Positions 29,657 through 39,679 of a stretch of 64,000 nucleotides of DNA are shown here, one piece after another. A program made the translations under genes and the position numbers. The notes under the pieces were generated by a model. The model made no database searches. It was not told the origin of the DNA and saw nothing but the letters and a program-made list of their open reading frames with translations. Origin of the DNA: Cohnella rhizosphaerae (lineage in GTDB: Bacteria; Bacillota; Bacilli; Paenibacillales; Paenibacillaceae); NCBI RefSeq assembly GCF_029525575.1, contig NZ_JAPDIA010000008.1, forward strand, positions 62,001 through 126,000, in the 5' to 3' direction. Every line of letters starts with the position of its first letter. The first letter of the stretch is position 1.

Positions 29657-30955
29657 TACGACAACACCTACGGTAAGGAGACCTCTTGAATACAATCGTA
29701 AGCAATGAAAGGGTTGTTCGTCAAGTTTTAGGGGTGTTGGGACAGCACAATACCGCTTTAAAGAGCGATGCCTATGCGAAAAAGCTCTTTGCTTGGAACA
29801 CAACGCTTCTCTATCTGGAAGGGATCCTGCAGAAGCGAAATGCCGTGGGTGAGATTGCGCAACACTTATCCAGTACACCCTGGATGCAGAAATGGACGAA
29901 CCTTTCGTCAATCGACGGTTCAGCGCTCAACCGCAGGTTGCGTCAGCTGTCAACCGATGTGCTGAAACAGACGTATACGGACTTGGTGGCGCGGTATGCT
30001 CAAACCTTCGGACTGCCACGTCCGCTGAAGCATTTTGGTCCGCTGGCTGCCGTAGATGCGACTGTCCTCACGTTGGGAAAAGTCCGCGGCGAGTGGGCTT
30101 ACCAGCAAAAGGGCCACAACGCCGTTAAAATGCACGTCAGCTTGGACCTGACCGGCGAAAAAAGCGCAGTACCCAGCCGCGTGGTGCTATCGACAGCTTG
30201 TGTGGCCGACCTGGACGCGGAAGTGACCGGAGCCCTAGTGACGCGCAGTGAAGCCACGCACCTACTGGACCGCGGCTATATCGACTACGGACAGTTCCTG
30301 CGTTGGAACCGGGAGAAGATTCGCTTTGTGGCACGGCTGAAGGCCAATAGTAAAGTGAAAGTCATCCTTCAAAAAGAGGATGTCGGCCCTTCCATCGAAC
30401 AGGATGCACAGGTCGAGCTGACCGATTCGAAAACAGGTGAAACGGGAATTTTTCGGCTGGTGACTTATTCGTTCACGGATCAAAAAAGGAAAGTCGCACC
30501 GTGTACGGGCGCTCACCAATCGCTTCGACGTTTCGGCTGAGGATATCGCGCAGATGTATCGTTACCGGTGGAAGGTGGAACTTTTCTTTAAGTTTATGAA
30601 GCAACAGCTACGCCTGAAGAAACTGTACAGCACCAAAGAACAAGCCGTATGGAACCAAATCTACTTGAATCTCATCGCCTATTTGCTGGTGGAGCTATGG
30701 CGGCAAGGGCATGCACCGACGATGGATCGCGGCGAGTTCATCACCCTGCTCAGGGCGTATCTGAGAAAGCCGATGGAGGCCTTGCTCGCGGTGCTCCACC
30801 GCCCAAAGGAACGAACAAGCCGGGGACGGCGCAAAAAGGGAGGACGGCCGCGGATTCGCCCCAAGCGCTTGAAGCCGCAGCGCATCCTGTACAAGTAAGC
30901 GAACTACAACTAAATGAGGCATGACCAAATCTAAATTAAAAGTGGTGTTGTCGTA
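29657..30955 (+). mobile_element. IS4-family insertion sequence
   Basis: A 12-bp perfect terminal or subterminal inverted repeat, TACGACAACACC at 29657-29668 and GGTGTTGTCGTA at 30944-30955, brackets one transposase gene. The true ends may lie a few bases further out, where similarity is imperfect. No clean target-site duplication could be seen. It sits in the repeat-rich region between cspA and mnmA. Confidence 0.8.
29686..30898 (+). CDS. IS4-family DDE transposase (frame break in an A run)
   Basis: TTG start at 29686 behind AAGGAG; 403 residues when read through. DDE motifs: AAVDATVLTLG (first Asp), HLLDRGYIDYGQF (second Asp) and the YREK signature YRYRWKVELFFKFMKQQLRLK (Glu, Lys). The frame changes at the six-A run 30482-30487; with five it reads DQKGKSHRVRALTNRFDVSAE. 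Since the same kind of break occurs in conserved housekeeping genes in this window, it is no proof that the element is dead. Confidence 0.9.
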
Positions 30956-31317
30956 GCTTAGATGAGGCGGGGCTTTTTTTGCGCCTATTCGCATCTGCCA
31001 CCCTCAAAATCGCCTTCATGGCGGCGACCATCTAACACCTTTCGCTTCTCAAGCGTGCCCTCAACTCTCCGGGGAGGAAGATGCGCTAGTAGATTGGCTA
31101 CGAGCAGTACTTGTTTGCAAAATTTCTGCGTTATCCGCCCGAATTCAGTCAAAAAAGGTCTCTAATCCCGCAACAGAGGCTCCTGGGTCCGTGAGCGGGC
31201 CGCAAAGCGCGATAGCAACAAGAATAAGGGCTCCTCAGTCCGTAAGCATCACGCCATTGAGCAAATAAAGGCCGCAGGCGGCTTTTTTAATGTCTGTCGC
31301 TTAACTTCAAACAAACC
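30956..31317. other. Intergenic remnant region between IS4 element and mnmA
   Basis: No gene seen. It holds the right arm of the 17-bp inverted repeat, two imperfect copies of GGCTCCTnnGTCCGTnAGC (near 31182 and 31231), and a weak GCCG/CGGC hairpin followed by TTTTTT near 31271-31288. The word GAGGCTCCTG also occurs just left of the IS4 element near 29635. Confidence 0.5.
31114..31130 (-). repeat. 17-bp inverted repeat outside the IS4 element, right arm
   Basis: TTTGCAAAATTTCTGCG, the exact reverse complement of 29574-29590. Both arms are adjacent to a TTATCCGC word lying in the same orientation. Confidence 0.85.
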
Positions 31318-31364
31318 AAAACCCCGGCTGCCTCGTCTATTATGACAAGGCGGCCGGGGTTTTC
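31318..31364. terminator. Terminator downstream of mnmA
   Basis: AAAACCCCGGCTGCCTCGTC pairs with GACAAGGCGGCCGGGGTTTT around a TATTAT loop. The structure works on either strand; the minus-strand reading serves mnmA. Confidence 0.85.
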
Positions 31365-31392
31365 ATGAAATGCTGCGCGGTATGTCGCCGTT

Positions 31393-32523
31393 TTAGCTTC
31401 GCGAAGGCAATGCGGCTTTGTGCACGACTTCGATCGTCCCGCCGCCCAGGCATGTCTCGCCATCGTAGAAGACGACGGCCTGTCCTGGCGTTATCGCCTT
31501 TTGCGGCGCGTCGAAGGCGACCTCGACCGTTCCGTCGGCCTGCGGCGTCAGCGTCACGCCCTGATCCGGCTGCCTGTAGCGGAACTTCGCCGTGCAGCGC
31601 AGCGGCGCTTCGGGCCGGGCGGGGGGCGATCCAGTTGACCTGTCCGGCGGTCAAGCCGTGCGAGTATAGAATCGGATCGCGCTCGCCCTGCACGACGTAC
31701 AGCACGTTGCGCTCCAGGTCCTTATCCGCGACGAACCAAGGCTCGCCCGTGCCGGAGCCGCCGATGCCGAGGCCCTGACGCTGTCCGAGCGTGTAGTACA
31801 TCAAGCCGTCGTGCCGTCCTTTGACCTCGCCGGTGGACGCGTCGACCATATCGCCCGGACGGGCGGGGAGGTACTGGCTTAAAAATGTCTTGAAGTTGCG
31901 CTCTCCGATGAAGCAGACGCCCGTACTGTCCTTTTTCTTGGCGGTCGCGAGGCCCGCGGCTTCGGCGATGCGCCGAACTTCGGGCTTCGGCAGGTGGCCG
32001 ATCGGGAACATCGCGCGCGACAGCTGGTCCTGGTCGAGCGCGTGCAGAAGTAAGTCTGGTCCTTGCCGGCGTCGACGCCGCGCAGCAGCTTGTACTCGCC
32101 GTTCGCGAATTCGACGCGGGCATAGTGCCCCGTGGCGATGACGTCCGCGCCGAGGTCGAGCGCCTTTTGCAGAAATTCGCCGAACTTGATCTCGCGATTG
32201 CACATGACGTCGGGATTCGGCGTACGGCCTCTGCGATACTCGTCGAGGAAGTAAGCGAACACCTTGTCTTTGTATTCTTCTTCGAAATTGACGGTGTAAT
32301 AGGGGATTCCGATCTGATCGCAGACGCGGCGCACGTCTTCGGCATCCATATCCGCGGTGCACACCCCGGATTCGTCGGTATCGTCCCAATTTTTCATGAA
32401 CACGCCGATCACGTCGAAGCCCTGCTCCTTAAGCAGCAGCGCCGTGACCGAAGAGTCTACGCCGCCGGACATGCCGACGACGACGCGGATGTCCGCGGGG
32501 TTGGCAAACCTTGAATCTTTCAT
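31393..32523 (-). CDS. mnmA: tRNA-specific 2-thiouridylase (two frame breaks)
   Basis: Forms the s2U of wobble-position mnm5s2U in Lys/Glu/Gln tRNAs, taking sulfur from the cysteine desulfurase encoded nearby. Start ATG 32523 behind AGGAGTG; 376 residues. The PP-loop is GMSGGVDSSVTA; the catalytic cysteines are in GVCTADMDAEDV and STGVCFIGERNF. Breaks: one base missing near 32045-32050 (restored frame TYFLHALDQDQLSRAMFPIG) and an extra G in the six-G run 31621-31626 (five gives NWIAPARPEAPLRC). The protein then ends at 31393. In Bacillus mnmA follows iscS on the same strand; here it is divergent from cymR. Confidence 0.93.
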
Positions 32524-32692
32524 TATAATAATCACTCCTGCGCAAGCGAATGGGATCGGGCCGAACCGGCATTCCCCATTGTAGCACAAGTTCGCGGCAT
32601 GCGCCGAGCGGGAACCCGCGGTCGAGCGCGGGCGAGGAAGATCGGTCGAAAAGAAGGCGCATAACAAATTACATGAATATGTCACCGATTTT

Positions 32693-32721
32693 TTGACCAC
32701 AACGATGGATGATGTGATAAC
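32693..32721 (+). promoter_or_regulatory. Possible cymR promoter
   Basis: TTGACC (32693-32698), 17-bp spacer, GATAAC (32716-32721), in the divergent mnmA/cymR intergenic region. The -10 is weak. Confidence 0.35.
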
Positions 32722-32826
32722 ATAGATGTGATATGGGGATACTCCCTATTTTTTGCATCCATGATACGGATCTATCAACATAAAAGAGACGACTGCGCCG
32801 CTATCTGCGTGGAACGAGGTGCCGAT

Positions 32827-33247
32827 TTGAAGATTTCGACGAAGGGTCGTTACGGACTGACGATTATGATGGAACTGGCCTCCAAGTTCGGCGAGGGCCC
32901 GATCTCCCTGAAAAGCATCGCCGAAAAAAACGGATTGTCCGAGCATTACCTGGAGCAGTTGATCGCTCCGCTTCGCAACGCGGGTCTGGTCAAGAGCATT
33001 CGCGGAGCCTACGGCGGCTATATTCTCTCGAAGGATCCGGAGGGCATCACGGCGGGGGGACATTATTCGCATTCTCGAAGGACCGATCAGCCCGGTCGAC
33101 TTTACGGAAGAGGACGACGCCGCCAAGCGCGATCTGTGGCTGCGCATCCGCGACAGCATCGCGAGCGTGCTGGACTCCACGACGTTGTCGGATCTCATCA
33201 ACTTCAAGGATGAGGGCAAGCCCGACAGCTATATGTTCTATATTTAG
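32827..33247 (+). CDS. cymR: Rrf2-family regulator, CymR type (frame break in a G run)
   Basis: TTG start at 32827 behind GAGGTG; 139 residues when read through. The N-terminal winged helix KISTKGRYGLTIMMELASKF and HYLEQLIAPLRNAGLVKSIRGAYGGY are typical of CymR, the repressor of cysteine metabolism that acts in complex with CysK. The frame changes at the six-G run 33054-33059; with five it continues GITAGDIIRILEGPISPVDF. It lacks the three Fe-S cysteines of IscR-type proteins, which supports CymR. The cysteine desulfurase gene follows after 12 bp. Confidence 0.92.
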
Positions 33248-33259
33248 ATGTAGCCGGTG

Positions 33260-34430
33260 ATGGATATGGAACGCATTTATATGGATTACGCGGCGACCGC
33301 GCCGATGGTGCCCGAGGCGCTTGCGGCTTATGTAGCGGCGGCCGGCGATGCCCCGGGCAACCCTTCGAGCCTGCATGCGTACGGCCGCGGCGCCCGCAGC
33401 CGCGTGACCGAAGCGCGGGACGCGCTGTCGCGCGCGATCGGCTGCCGGCCGGACGAACTGACGTTCTCCGGCGGCGGAACCGAGAGCGACAATGCCGCTT
33501 TGTTCGGCGCGGCCCGGGCGCAGCGCGCCAAGGACCCGCGGCGGACCGGCATCGTGACGACGGCCGTCGAGCATCACGCGGTGCTTCACGCCGCGGAGCG
33601 GCTTGCTGCCGAAGGTTTCGCGCTTACGGTGCTGCCGGTCGATCGCTTCAGGACGCGTATCCGTACGGGACGCCGAAGCTGCGATCGACGATAGGACCGC
33701 GGTCGTCAGCGTCATGTACGGGAACAACGAGACCGGGACCCTCCAGCCGGTCGCCGAGATCGGGGAGTTGGCCCGCGTACATGGCGCCGTCATGCACGTC
33801 GACGCCGTTCAGGCGCTCGGCTACGCGCATCTCGACGTCGGCGCGTTGCCCGTCGACCTGCTCAGTCTGTCCGCCCACAAGATCGGCGGACCTCAAGGGG
33901 TCGGCGCGCTCTACGTGCGGGCGGGGACACCCTGGCAGCCGCTGCTGTACGGCGGTTCCCAAGAGCGTCGCAGACGCGCGGGCACGGAGAACGTGGCGGG
34001 GATCGCCGCATTCGGCGCGGCCGCATCGCTCGCGTCCCACGCGGTCGACGAGCGACGCGCGCATGCCGCAGCGATTCGCGACGCGCTGCTCTCGGGCTTG
34101 CGCGAGCGTCTCGGTTCCGACGGAGTGACCGTTAACGGCGACCCCGACCCGGCAGGACGGCTGCCTCATATTTTGAATATCGGCATCGCGGGCGTTTCTA
34201 ATGAGACCTTGTTGATGAATTTGGATTTGCAGGGGATCGCCGCCTCCGGCGGATCGGCATGCACGTCCGGTTCGCTGCAGCCGTCGCACGTGCTTACGGC
34301 GATGGGGCTTTCGCCTCATTTTTGCAAAAATTCGGTAAGATTTAGCTTCGGAATGGGCAATACTATCTCTCAAGCGGAAAAAACGGCAGAAATCGTTGCA
34401 ACCATTGTCGCCCGCTTGCGTAAGAGATAA
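33260..34430 (+). CDS. Cysteine desulfurase, IscS/NifS (YrvO) type (one frame break)
   Basis: PLP enzyme releasing sulfur from cysteine for tRNA thiolation and Fe-S assembly. 389 residues when read through. The PLP lysine is in LSAHKIGGPQGVG, and the active-site Cys in GGSACTSGSLQPSHVL. The N-terminus YMDYAATAPMVPEAL and ETGTLQPVAEI are as expected. The frame gains one base near 33645-33651 (removing one T gives VDRSGRVSVRDAEAAID). Start is ATG 33260 or 33266. Its pairing with CymR and mnmA matches Bacillus yrvO, the partner of MnmA. Confidence 0.92.
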
Positions 34431-34460
34431 CAGGCAGTCGCCTATACACGCGAGGTTAAT

Positions 34461-34997
34461 ATGAATCGTAGCCTGCAGCAGATGATCGGATTGCCGGTGC
34501 TGCTCCCGAACGGCAAGCGCGTAGGCCGGGTGCTGGACATCGGCTTCGACGAGTTTTGGGAGGCCGAGTACGTCGTCCTGGACGGCGGCTTCGGGTTCCG
34601 GCGCAAGGTCCGCATCGCGAAGTGGACGGACATCCTGACGACCGGCGAAGACGCCCTCGTCGTCAAGGACAAGGAAGCGATTCGCAGCATGTCACGCAAG
34701 CGCCTGCAGCGGACGTTTCATACGGGATTGATCCGAATGAGGGAGCTTCCCGTCTATACGTTGGAGGGCCAGGAACTCGGCCGCATCTCCGATGTTTATT
34801 TTCGCAAGACCGCGGGTACACAAATAGCAGGCTATGAGTTGACGGACGGATTACTCGCGGACGTGTTCGAAGGACGACGGCGCATGTACCTGCCCGACGG
34901 CCCGAAGGACTTGACATTGGGCGAGGACGCGATCCTCGTGCCCGTATCCTATGAGCGAATTATGGATAGAGACCCTAACGCGGAAAGTGAATGGTGA
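34461..34997 (+). CDS. PRC-barrel domain protein, YrrD-like
   Basis: 178 residues, intact, ATG 34461 behind GAGGTTAAT. Two PRC-barrel-like halves: residues ~8-75 (GLPVLLPNGKRVGRVLDIGFD) and ~95-165 (LPVYTLEGQELGRISDVYF). No membrane segment. The position matches Bacillus yrrD, which lies between the tRNA-thiolation genes and alaS. Biochemical role unknown. Confidence 0.85.
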   Translation: MNRSLQQMIGLPVLLPNGKRVGRVLDIGFDEFWEAEYVVLDGGFGFRRKVRIAKWTDILTTGEDALVVKDKEAIRSMSRKRLQRTFHTGLIRMRELPVYTLEGQELGRISDVYFRKTAGTQIAGYELTDGLLADVFEGRRRMYLPDGPKDLTLGEDAILVPVSYERIMDRDPNAESEW

Positions 34998-35006
34998 TAA
35001 CCGATG

Positions 35007-35252
35007 ATGAGATGCCCGAACTGCAATTCCAAAGATATCGGCAAGATCGGATCGCATCAGTTTTACTGCTGGAGCTGCTTTATTGAATTGACGGTGAACG
35101 GGGACAAGATGTCCGTTTACCAAGTCGAGGAAGACGGCACGCTGAGCTCGCTCGACGATCTGTTTTTCGGCGAACCGATTCCCCCCGCATATTCACGCAG
35201 GCGGCATGTGACGATTCTTTCCGGTCTATCGGATTATCATCGCCCCCCCTGA
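35007..35252 (+). CDS. Small zinc-ribbon protein
   Basis: About 81 residues; ATG 35007 is preferred over the adjacent ATG 35004, with GGTGAT upstream. MRCPNCNSKDIGKIGSHQFYCWSCF forms one four-cysteine zinc ribbon (CxxC, CxxC). The C-terminal tail beyond FFGEPIPP is basic; the frame reaches its stop at 35252 just after a seven-C run (35242-35248), so the last residues are uncertain given the run errors elsewhere. Function unknown. Confidence 0.75.
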   Translation: MRCPNCNSKDIGKIGSHQFYCWSCFIELTVNGDKMSVYQVEEDGTLSSLDDLFFGEPIPPAYSRRRHVTILSGLSDYHRPP

Positions 35253-35254
35253 CG

Positions 35255-35293
35255 GCCCCTCGCGCTCCGCATCGAGCGCAGGGGCTTTTTTTG
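35255..35293 (+). terminator. Terminator after zinc-ribbon gene
   Basis: GCCCCTCGCGCTC pairs with GAGCGCAGGGGC (one bulge), followed by seven Ts. Confidence 0.85.
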
Positions 35294-35397
35294 TACGTCC
35301 GGAATGCCGGGTTCGTCCTTTGATACAGGTTTATGCGGGCGCACTTGTACATATACTGGAGGGTGGACCGGACAACATCGGTCGGGGGGTGAACAGG

Positions 35398-36468
35398 ATG
35401 AACCGGCTGTCGCAAAGCCGTCTGCTGGCCGTGCTCGTCTATATCGTACTGGCGCTGCTCGCGCTGTACCTGGCGACGCTCGTCAGGCCCATGCTGCTGT
35501 CGGTATGGCGATTCGCGAAGGCCGTGTCTGCGCCTTTCCTGATCGCAATGATCATCGCGTACGTGCTTAATCCGATCGTCGCCATGCTGCATCACCGGAG
35601 AATGCCGCGAACCGCCGCGGTGCTGTTGATCTACGCCGTATTCGTCTGCAGCAGCGTCGTCGTGCTCGTGAACGTGGCCCCGATGTTCGCCGCGCAGGTA
35701 CGCGAGCTGAACGAGCACATGCCGGAGCTGACGATGCGCGCGCAAAGCCTGGTGGACAGCTTCAACAAAAACGACTCGCTGCCTGATACGGTGCGAAGCG
35801 GCATCAACCGGGCCGTATTCGGGCTGGAAAAGCAAATCTCCGTGCGCATATCCAATTTTTTGAACAATATCGGCGCCGTCGTCAACGTCATATTCCTGTT
35901 GATGATCGTACCCTTCCTCGTATTCTATATCTTGAAGGATATGGACGTTTTCGAACGGGCCGTGCTGAAATATTTGCCGCGCGCCAGAAGACAGGGCACG
36001 ATCCGGCTTTTCAAAGAAATTGACATGGCGCTCGGCAGCTATATTCGGGGACAATTCATCGTGTCGCTGTGCATCGGACTCGCCGCCTATATCGGGTATC
36101 TGATCATCGGCATGCCGTATCCGCTGCTCATGGCCGCCTTCGTCGCGCTGTTCGACATCATCCCGTATCTGGGACCGTTCCTGGGCGCGCTGCCGGCGCT
36201 CGTCATGGCGAGCACGATCTCTTGGAAAATGGCGCTCTTCGTCGTCATCGTCAATACGCTGTGCCAGACGCTAGAGAGCAACGTCATCAGCCCGCAGGTC
36301 GTGGGCCGGTCGATGAAAATGCATCCGCTCACGATCATCTTCGTCCTGCTGATCGGCGGCGAGCTGGCGGGCGTCGTCGGTCTGCTGCTGGCGGTGCCCT
36401 TCTATGCGGCGCTGCGCGTCGTCGTCCAGCATCTGTTCGCTTACTATATCCGGCGAAAAACCGTTTGA
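35398..36468 (+). CDS. AI-2E family transporter, YrrI-like
   Basis: Start ATG 35398 (356 residues) in a GGGGGGTGAACAGG context; longer readings lack a ribosome site. About seven to eight membrane helices, an amphipathic region (residues ~75-150), and the family core PYPLLMAAFVALFDIIPYLGPFLGALPA and ISPQVVGRSMKMHPLTIIF. AI-2E proteins are exporters or antiporters with diverse substrates; the AI-2 role is not general. The same gene precedes alaS in Bacillus. Its stop codon lies within the -35 box of the alaS promoter. Confidence 0.9.
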   Translation: MNRLSQSRLLAVLVYIVLALLALYLATLVRPMLLSVWRFAKAVSAPFLIAMIIAYVLNPIVAMLHHRRMPRTAAVLLIYAVFVCSSVVVLVNVAPMFAAQVRELNEHMPELTMRAQSLVDSFNKNDSLPDTVRSGINRAVFGLEKQISVRISNFLNNIGAVVNVIFLLMIVPFLVFYILKDMDVFERAVLKYLPRARRQGTIRLFKEIDMALGSYIRGQFIVSLCIGLAAYIGYLIIGMPYPLLMAAFVALFDIIPYLGPFLGALPALVMASTISWKMALFVVIVNTLCQTLESNVISPQVVGRSMKMHPLTIIFVLLIGGELAGVVGLLLAVPFYAALRVVVQHLFAYYIRRKTV

Positions 36469-36494
36469 CACCGCCGAAAGCGCAACTCTATAAT
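36465..36494 (+). promoter_or_regulatory. alaS promoter
   Basis: TTGACA (36465-36470), an 18-bp spacer, TATAAT (36489-36494). Both hexamers are perfect consensus. The -35 overlaps the stop codon (TGA) of the preceding gene. A transcript starting near 36501 carries the T-box leader. Confidence 0.85.
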
Positions 36495-36500
36495 GATAAC

Positions 36501-36846
36501 GTCGCATGCAAAACGCGAGCGAAACATAGCTATCGAGCGTTGAAGAAGCAAGAGTACCCCGAGAGTCCGCAGTGCAGAGAGAAGACGCCTTGCCCGTATC
36601 GCCCCCCGAGCCTCGCGGCTTCGCGGACAAGCGGTATCCGGCCAGGCTGCGAGCGTCTTCGTGCGAAGGGCGGGGGAAGCCGGCTTCCGAGCTTCGGACC
36701 GAATCCGACGGGCAGGCCCGTTACAGCCTGAATAAGGCGATTCCGCGCCGATACCAGGCAGCTTGCCGGCGTCAGGCGGAATAACCAGGGTGGTACCGCG
36801 ATCGATTCGTCCCTGAATTTCAGGGGCGTTTTTTATTTTTTTACAG
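36501..36846 (+). promoter_or_regulatory. T-box riboswitch leader of alaS
   Basis: The highly conserved T-box word AGGGTGGTACCGCG is at 36787-36800, followed by the terminator hairpin CCCTGAATTTCAGGGG (36811-36826) and a T-rich tail. The ~280-base upstream part, rich in short helices, is the expected stem I/II/III region. Uncharged tRNA-Ala pairing with the T-box would stabilise the antiterminator and allow alaS transcription. I could not fix the specifier codon by eye; an Ala specifier is inferred from the gene downstream. Confidence 0.92.
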
Positions 36847-36893
36847 GTAAAGAACTGGCCGAAGCGCCGCAACGACAAGGGAGGAACCTCATT

Positions 36894-39540
36894 ATGCAAC
36901 CGTTAAAAGCCGCCGAGATTCGCGACAGATGGCTACGTTTTTTTCGCTTCCAAAGGACACCGCGTCGAGCCGAGCGCATCGCTCGTTCCGCACAACGATC
37001 CGTCGCTGCTGTGGATCAATGCCGGCATGGCGCCGCTGAAGGCTTACTTCGACGGCCGCGAAAAGCCGGAAAACCCGCGCATCGCGAACTCGCAGAAGTG
37101 CATCCGCACGAACGACATCGAGAACGTCGGCAAGACGCGCCGCCACCACACGTTTTTCGAAATGCTCGGCAACTTCTCGATCGGCGATTATTTCAAGGAA
37201 GAGGCGATCACTTGGGCTTGGGAATTCCTGACCGGTCCTGAATGGATCGGCTTCGCGCCGGATCGCCTGTCCGTCACCGTTCATCCTGACGACGAGGAAG
37301 CGTTCAAGTTCTGGAACGAGAAAATCGGGATTCCGGCCGAACGGATCGTCAAGCTGACGGACAACTTCTGGGATATCGGCGAAGGCCCTTGCGGACCGTG
37401 CACCGAGATTTTCTACGACCGCGGCGAAGCCTACGGCGACCTGTCCGATCCGGAATGCTACCCCGGCGGCGAAAACGAGCGCTTTCTCGAGGTGTGGAAT
37501 CTCGTCTTCTCGCAATTCAACCACAACAAGGACGGCAGCTATACGCCGCTGCCGAACAAGAACATCGATACGGGCGCCGGTCTCGAGCGCTTCGCTTCGA
37601 TCGTTCAGGACGTCGACTCGAACTTCGATACCGACCTGTTCCAGCCGATCATCGCGCGGGCTGCCGACATCGCCGGCGTTTCATACAAGGCGAACGCCGA
37701 TCATGACGTCGCCCTCAAAGTCATCGCGGACCACATCCGCACGGTCGCCTTCGCCGTAGGCGACGGCGTCATGCCGTCGAACGAAGGCCGCGGCTACATC
37801 ATTCGCCGTCTGCTGCGCCGCGCGGTCCGCTACGGCAAGGTCATCGGCGTGGACCGTCCGTTCCTGTGGGAGCTCGTGCCGACGGTCGGCGACATCATGG
37901 GCGGCTACTACCCGGCCGTCGTGGAGAAGGCCGAGTTCATCGAGCGCGTCATCCGCACCGAAGAGGAGCGCTTCCACGAGACGCTGAGCGAGGGGCTGTC
38001 CCTGCTGGCGGACCTGTGCGCGAAGGCATCGGCGGCAGGCGAGAAGACGATCGCCGGCGCGGACGCGTTCAAGCTGTACGATACGTACGGCTTCCCGTTC
38101 GACCTGACCGAGGACTACGCCGCAGAGCAAGGCATGACGGTCGACCGCGAAGGCTTCGACGCTTCGATGGACGAGCAGCGCCAGCGGGCGCGCGCGGCCC
38201 GTCAGGAGACGGAGAGCATGAAGGTGCAGGGCGGGCCGCTGGCCGACTACACGGTCAAGAGCGAGTTCGACGGCTACGGCGCGTTGACGCTCGGCGCGAC
38301 CGTCGCTGCGATCGTGTCCGGCGATCGGTTCGTCGATGCCGCCGGCGCAGACGAGACGGTGACGGTCATTCTTGACCGGACGCCGTTCTACGCCGAGAGC
38401 GGCGGCCAGGTGAGCGACACGGGCATGCTGGTCGGCGAGGGCGGCCTGGTGGCGGCCGTCGCCGGCATGAGCAAGGCGCCGCACGGTCAGCCGCTGCATC
38501 AAGTGACGGTCACTTCGGGCACCCTGAAGGTCGGCGACAAGGTGACGGCGAGCGTCGACGCGGTGGACCGCGCGGACATCGTCCGCAACCACACGGCCAC
38601 GCACTTGCTCCACAAGGCGCTCAAGCAGGTGCTGGGCGAGCACGTCAACCAGGCGGGCTCGCTCGTCGAACCCGGACGGCTGCGCTTCGACTTCTCGCAC
38701 TTCGGCGCGATCACCGAAGCCGAGCTGGCTGACGTCGAGCGCAGGGTGAACGAGCAAATCTGGCTCGGCACCGACGTCGACATCAGCCTGAAGCCGATCG
38801 ACGAAGCCAAGTCGCTCGGCGCGATGGCGCTGTTCGGCGAGAAATACGGCGACATCGTGCGCGTCGTGCGCGTCGGCGACTACAGCCTCGAGCTGTGCGG
38901 CGGCTGCCACGTGTCGAACACGGCGCAGATCGGCCTGTTCCGCCTCGTGGCGGAGAGCGGCATCGGATCGGGCGTTCGCCGCATCGAAGCCGTGACCGGA
39001 CGCCACGCCTATGCGTACATGGACGAGCAGATGGGCCTGCTGAAGGGCGCGGCCGCGCTGCTCAAGACGGGCGTCGCCGAGGTGCCGCGCCGCGTCGAGG
39101 CGCTGCAGGGCGAGCTGCGCCAGACGCAGCGCGAGGTGGAGTCGCTGCAAGGACGGCTCGGCCGGCTCGAAGCCGCCGAGCTGCTGGGCGGCGCCAAGGA
39201 AGTCGGCGGCCTGACGCTGCTGGCCGCAAAGGTGAACGTCGGCGGCATGGACGCGCTGCGCGGCGTCGCCGACGAGCTGAAGGCGAAGCTGCCGGAGGCC
39301 GTGCTCGTGCTCGGCGCGGTGCACGACGACAAGGTGAGCCTCGTCGTCTCCGTATCGCCGGCGCTCGTGAAGCGCGGCCTGCACGCGGGCAAGCTGATCA
39401 AGGAACTAGCCGCCATCTGCGGCGGCGGCGGCGGCGGCAAGCCGGAGCTCGCGCAAGCGGGCGGCAAGGACCCTGCGAAGCTCGGCGATGCGCTTCTCGC
39501 GGCCGAAGGCCTGGTTGCGGCAGCGGGCGCCGGCGCCTGA
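36894..39540 (+). CDS. alaS: Alanyl-tRNA synthetase (frame break in a T run)
   Basis: Charges tRNA-Ala. About 881 residues when read through; ATG 36894 behind AAGGGAGG. The catalytic core includes NAGMAPLKAYFDG, TRRHHTFFEMLGNFSIGDYFK, and EVWNLVFSQFN. The editing domain has HTATHLLHKAL and the zinc-binding CGGCHVSNTAQIG. The C-terminal DHHA1/C-Ala domain ends with GGGGGGKPELAQAGG. The frame changes at the seven-T run 36938-36944; with six it reads RFFASKGHRVEPSASLVPHNDPSLL. An intact alaS is essential, so the break is almost surely an error. Confidence 0.97.
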
Positions 39541-39679
39541 TCGGCGGATCGGTGCGGCGTTGCCTGCGCGCGCACGGCGGGCGAGACGCCCGTCTCCCGC
39601 TACAGCCGGGAGCGCGCTTCCATTTCCCGTCCAGCTGAGAATATGATATGATGTTGGCATAAAGCGAGGTGCTGCGAAA

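Noticed and set aside
37681..39384. A 567-codon open frame on the minus strand inside alaS
   Set aside because: It lies antisense to a well-conserved synthetase, has no ribosome site or recognisable domain, and is a by-product of high GC codon bias. Similar long antisense frames over ilvD, sbcC, ytvI and the U32 genes were rejected for the same reason.
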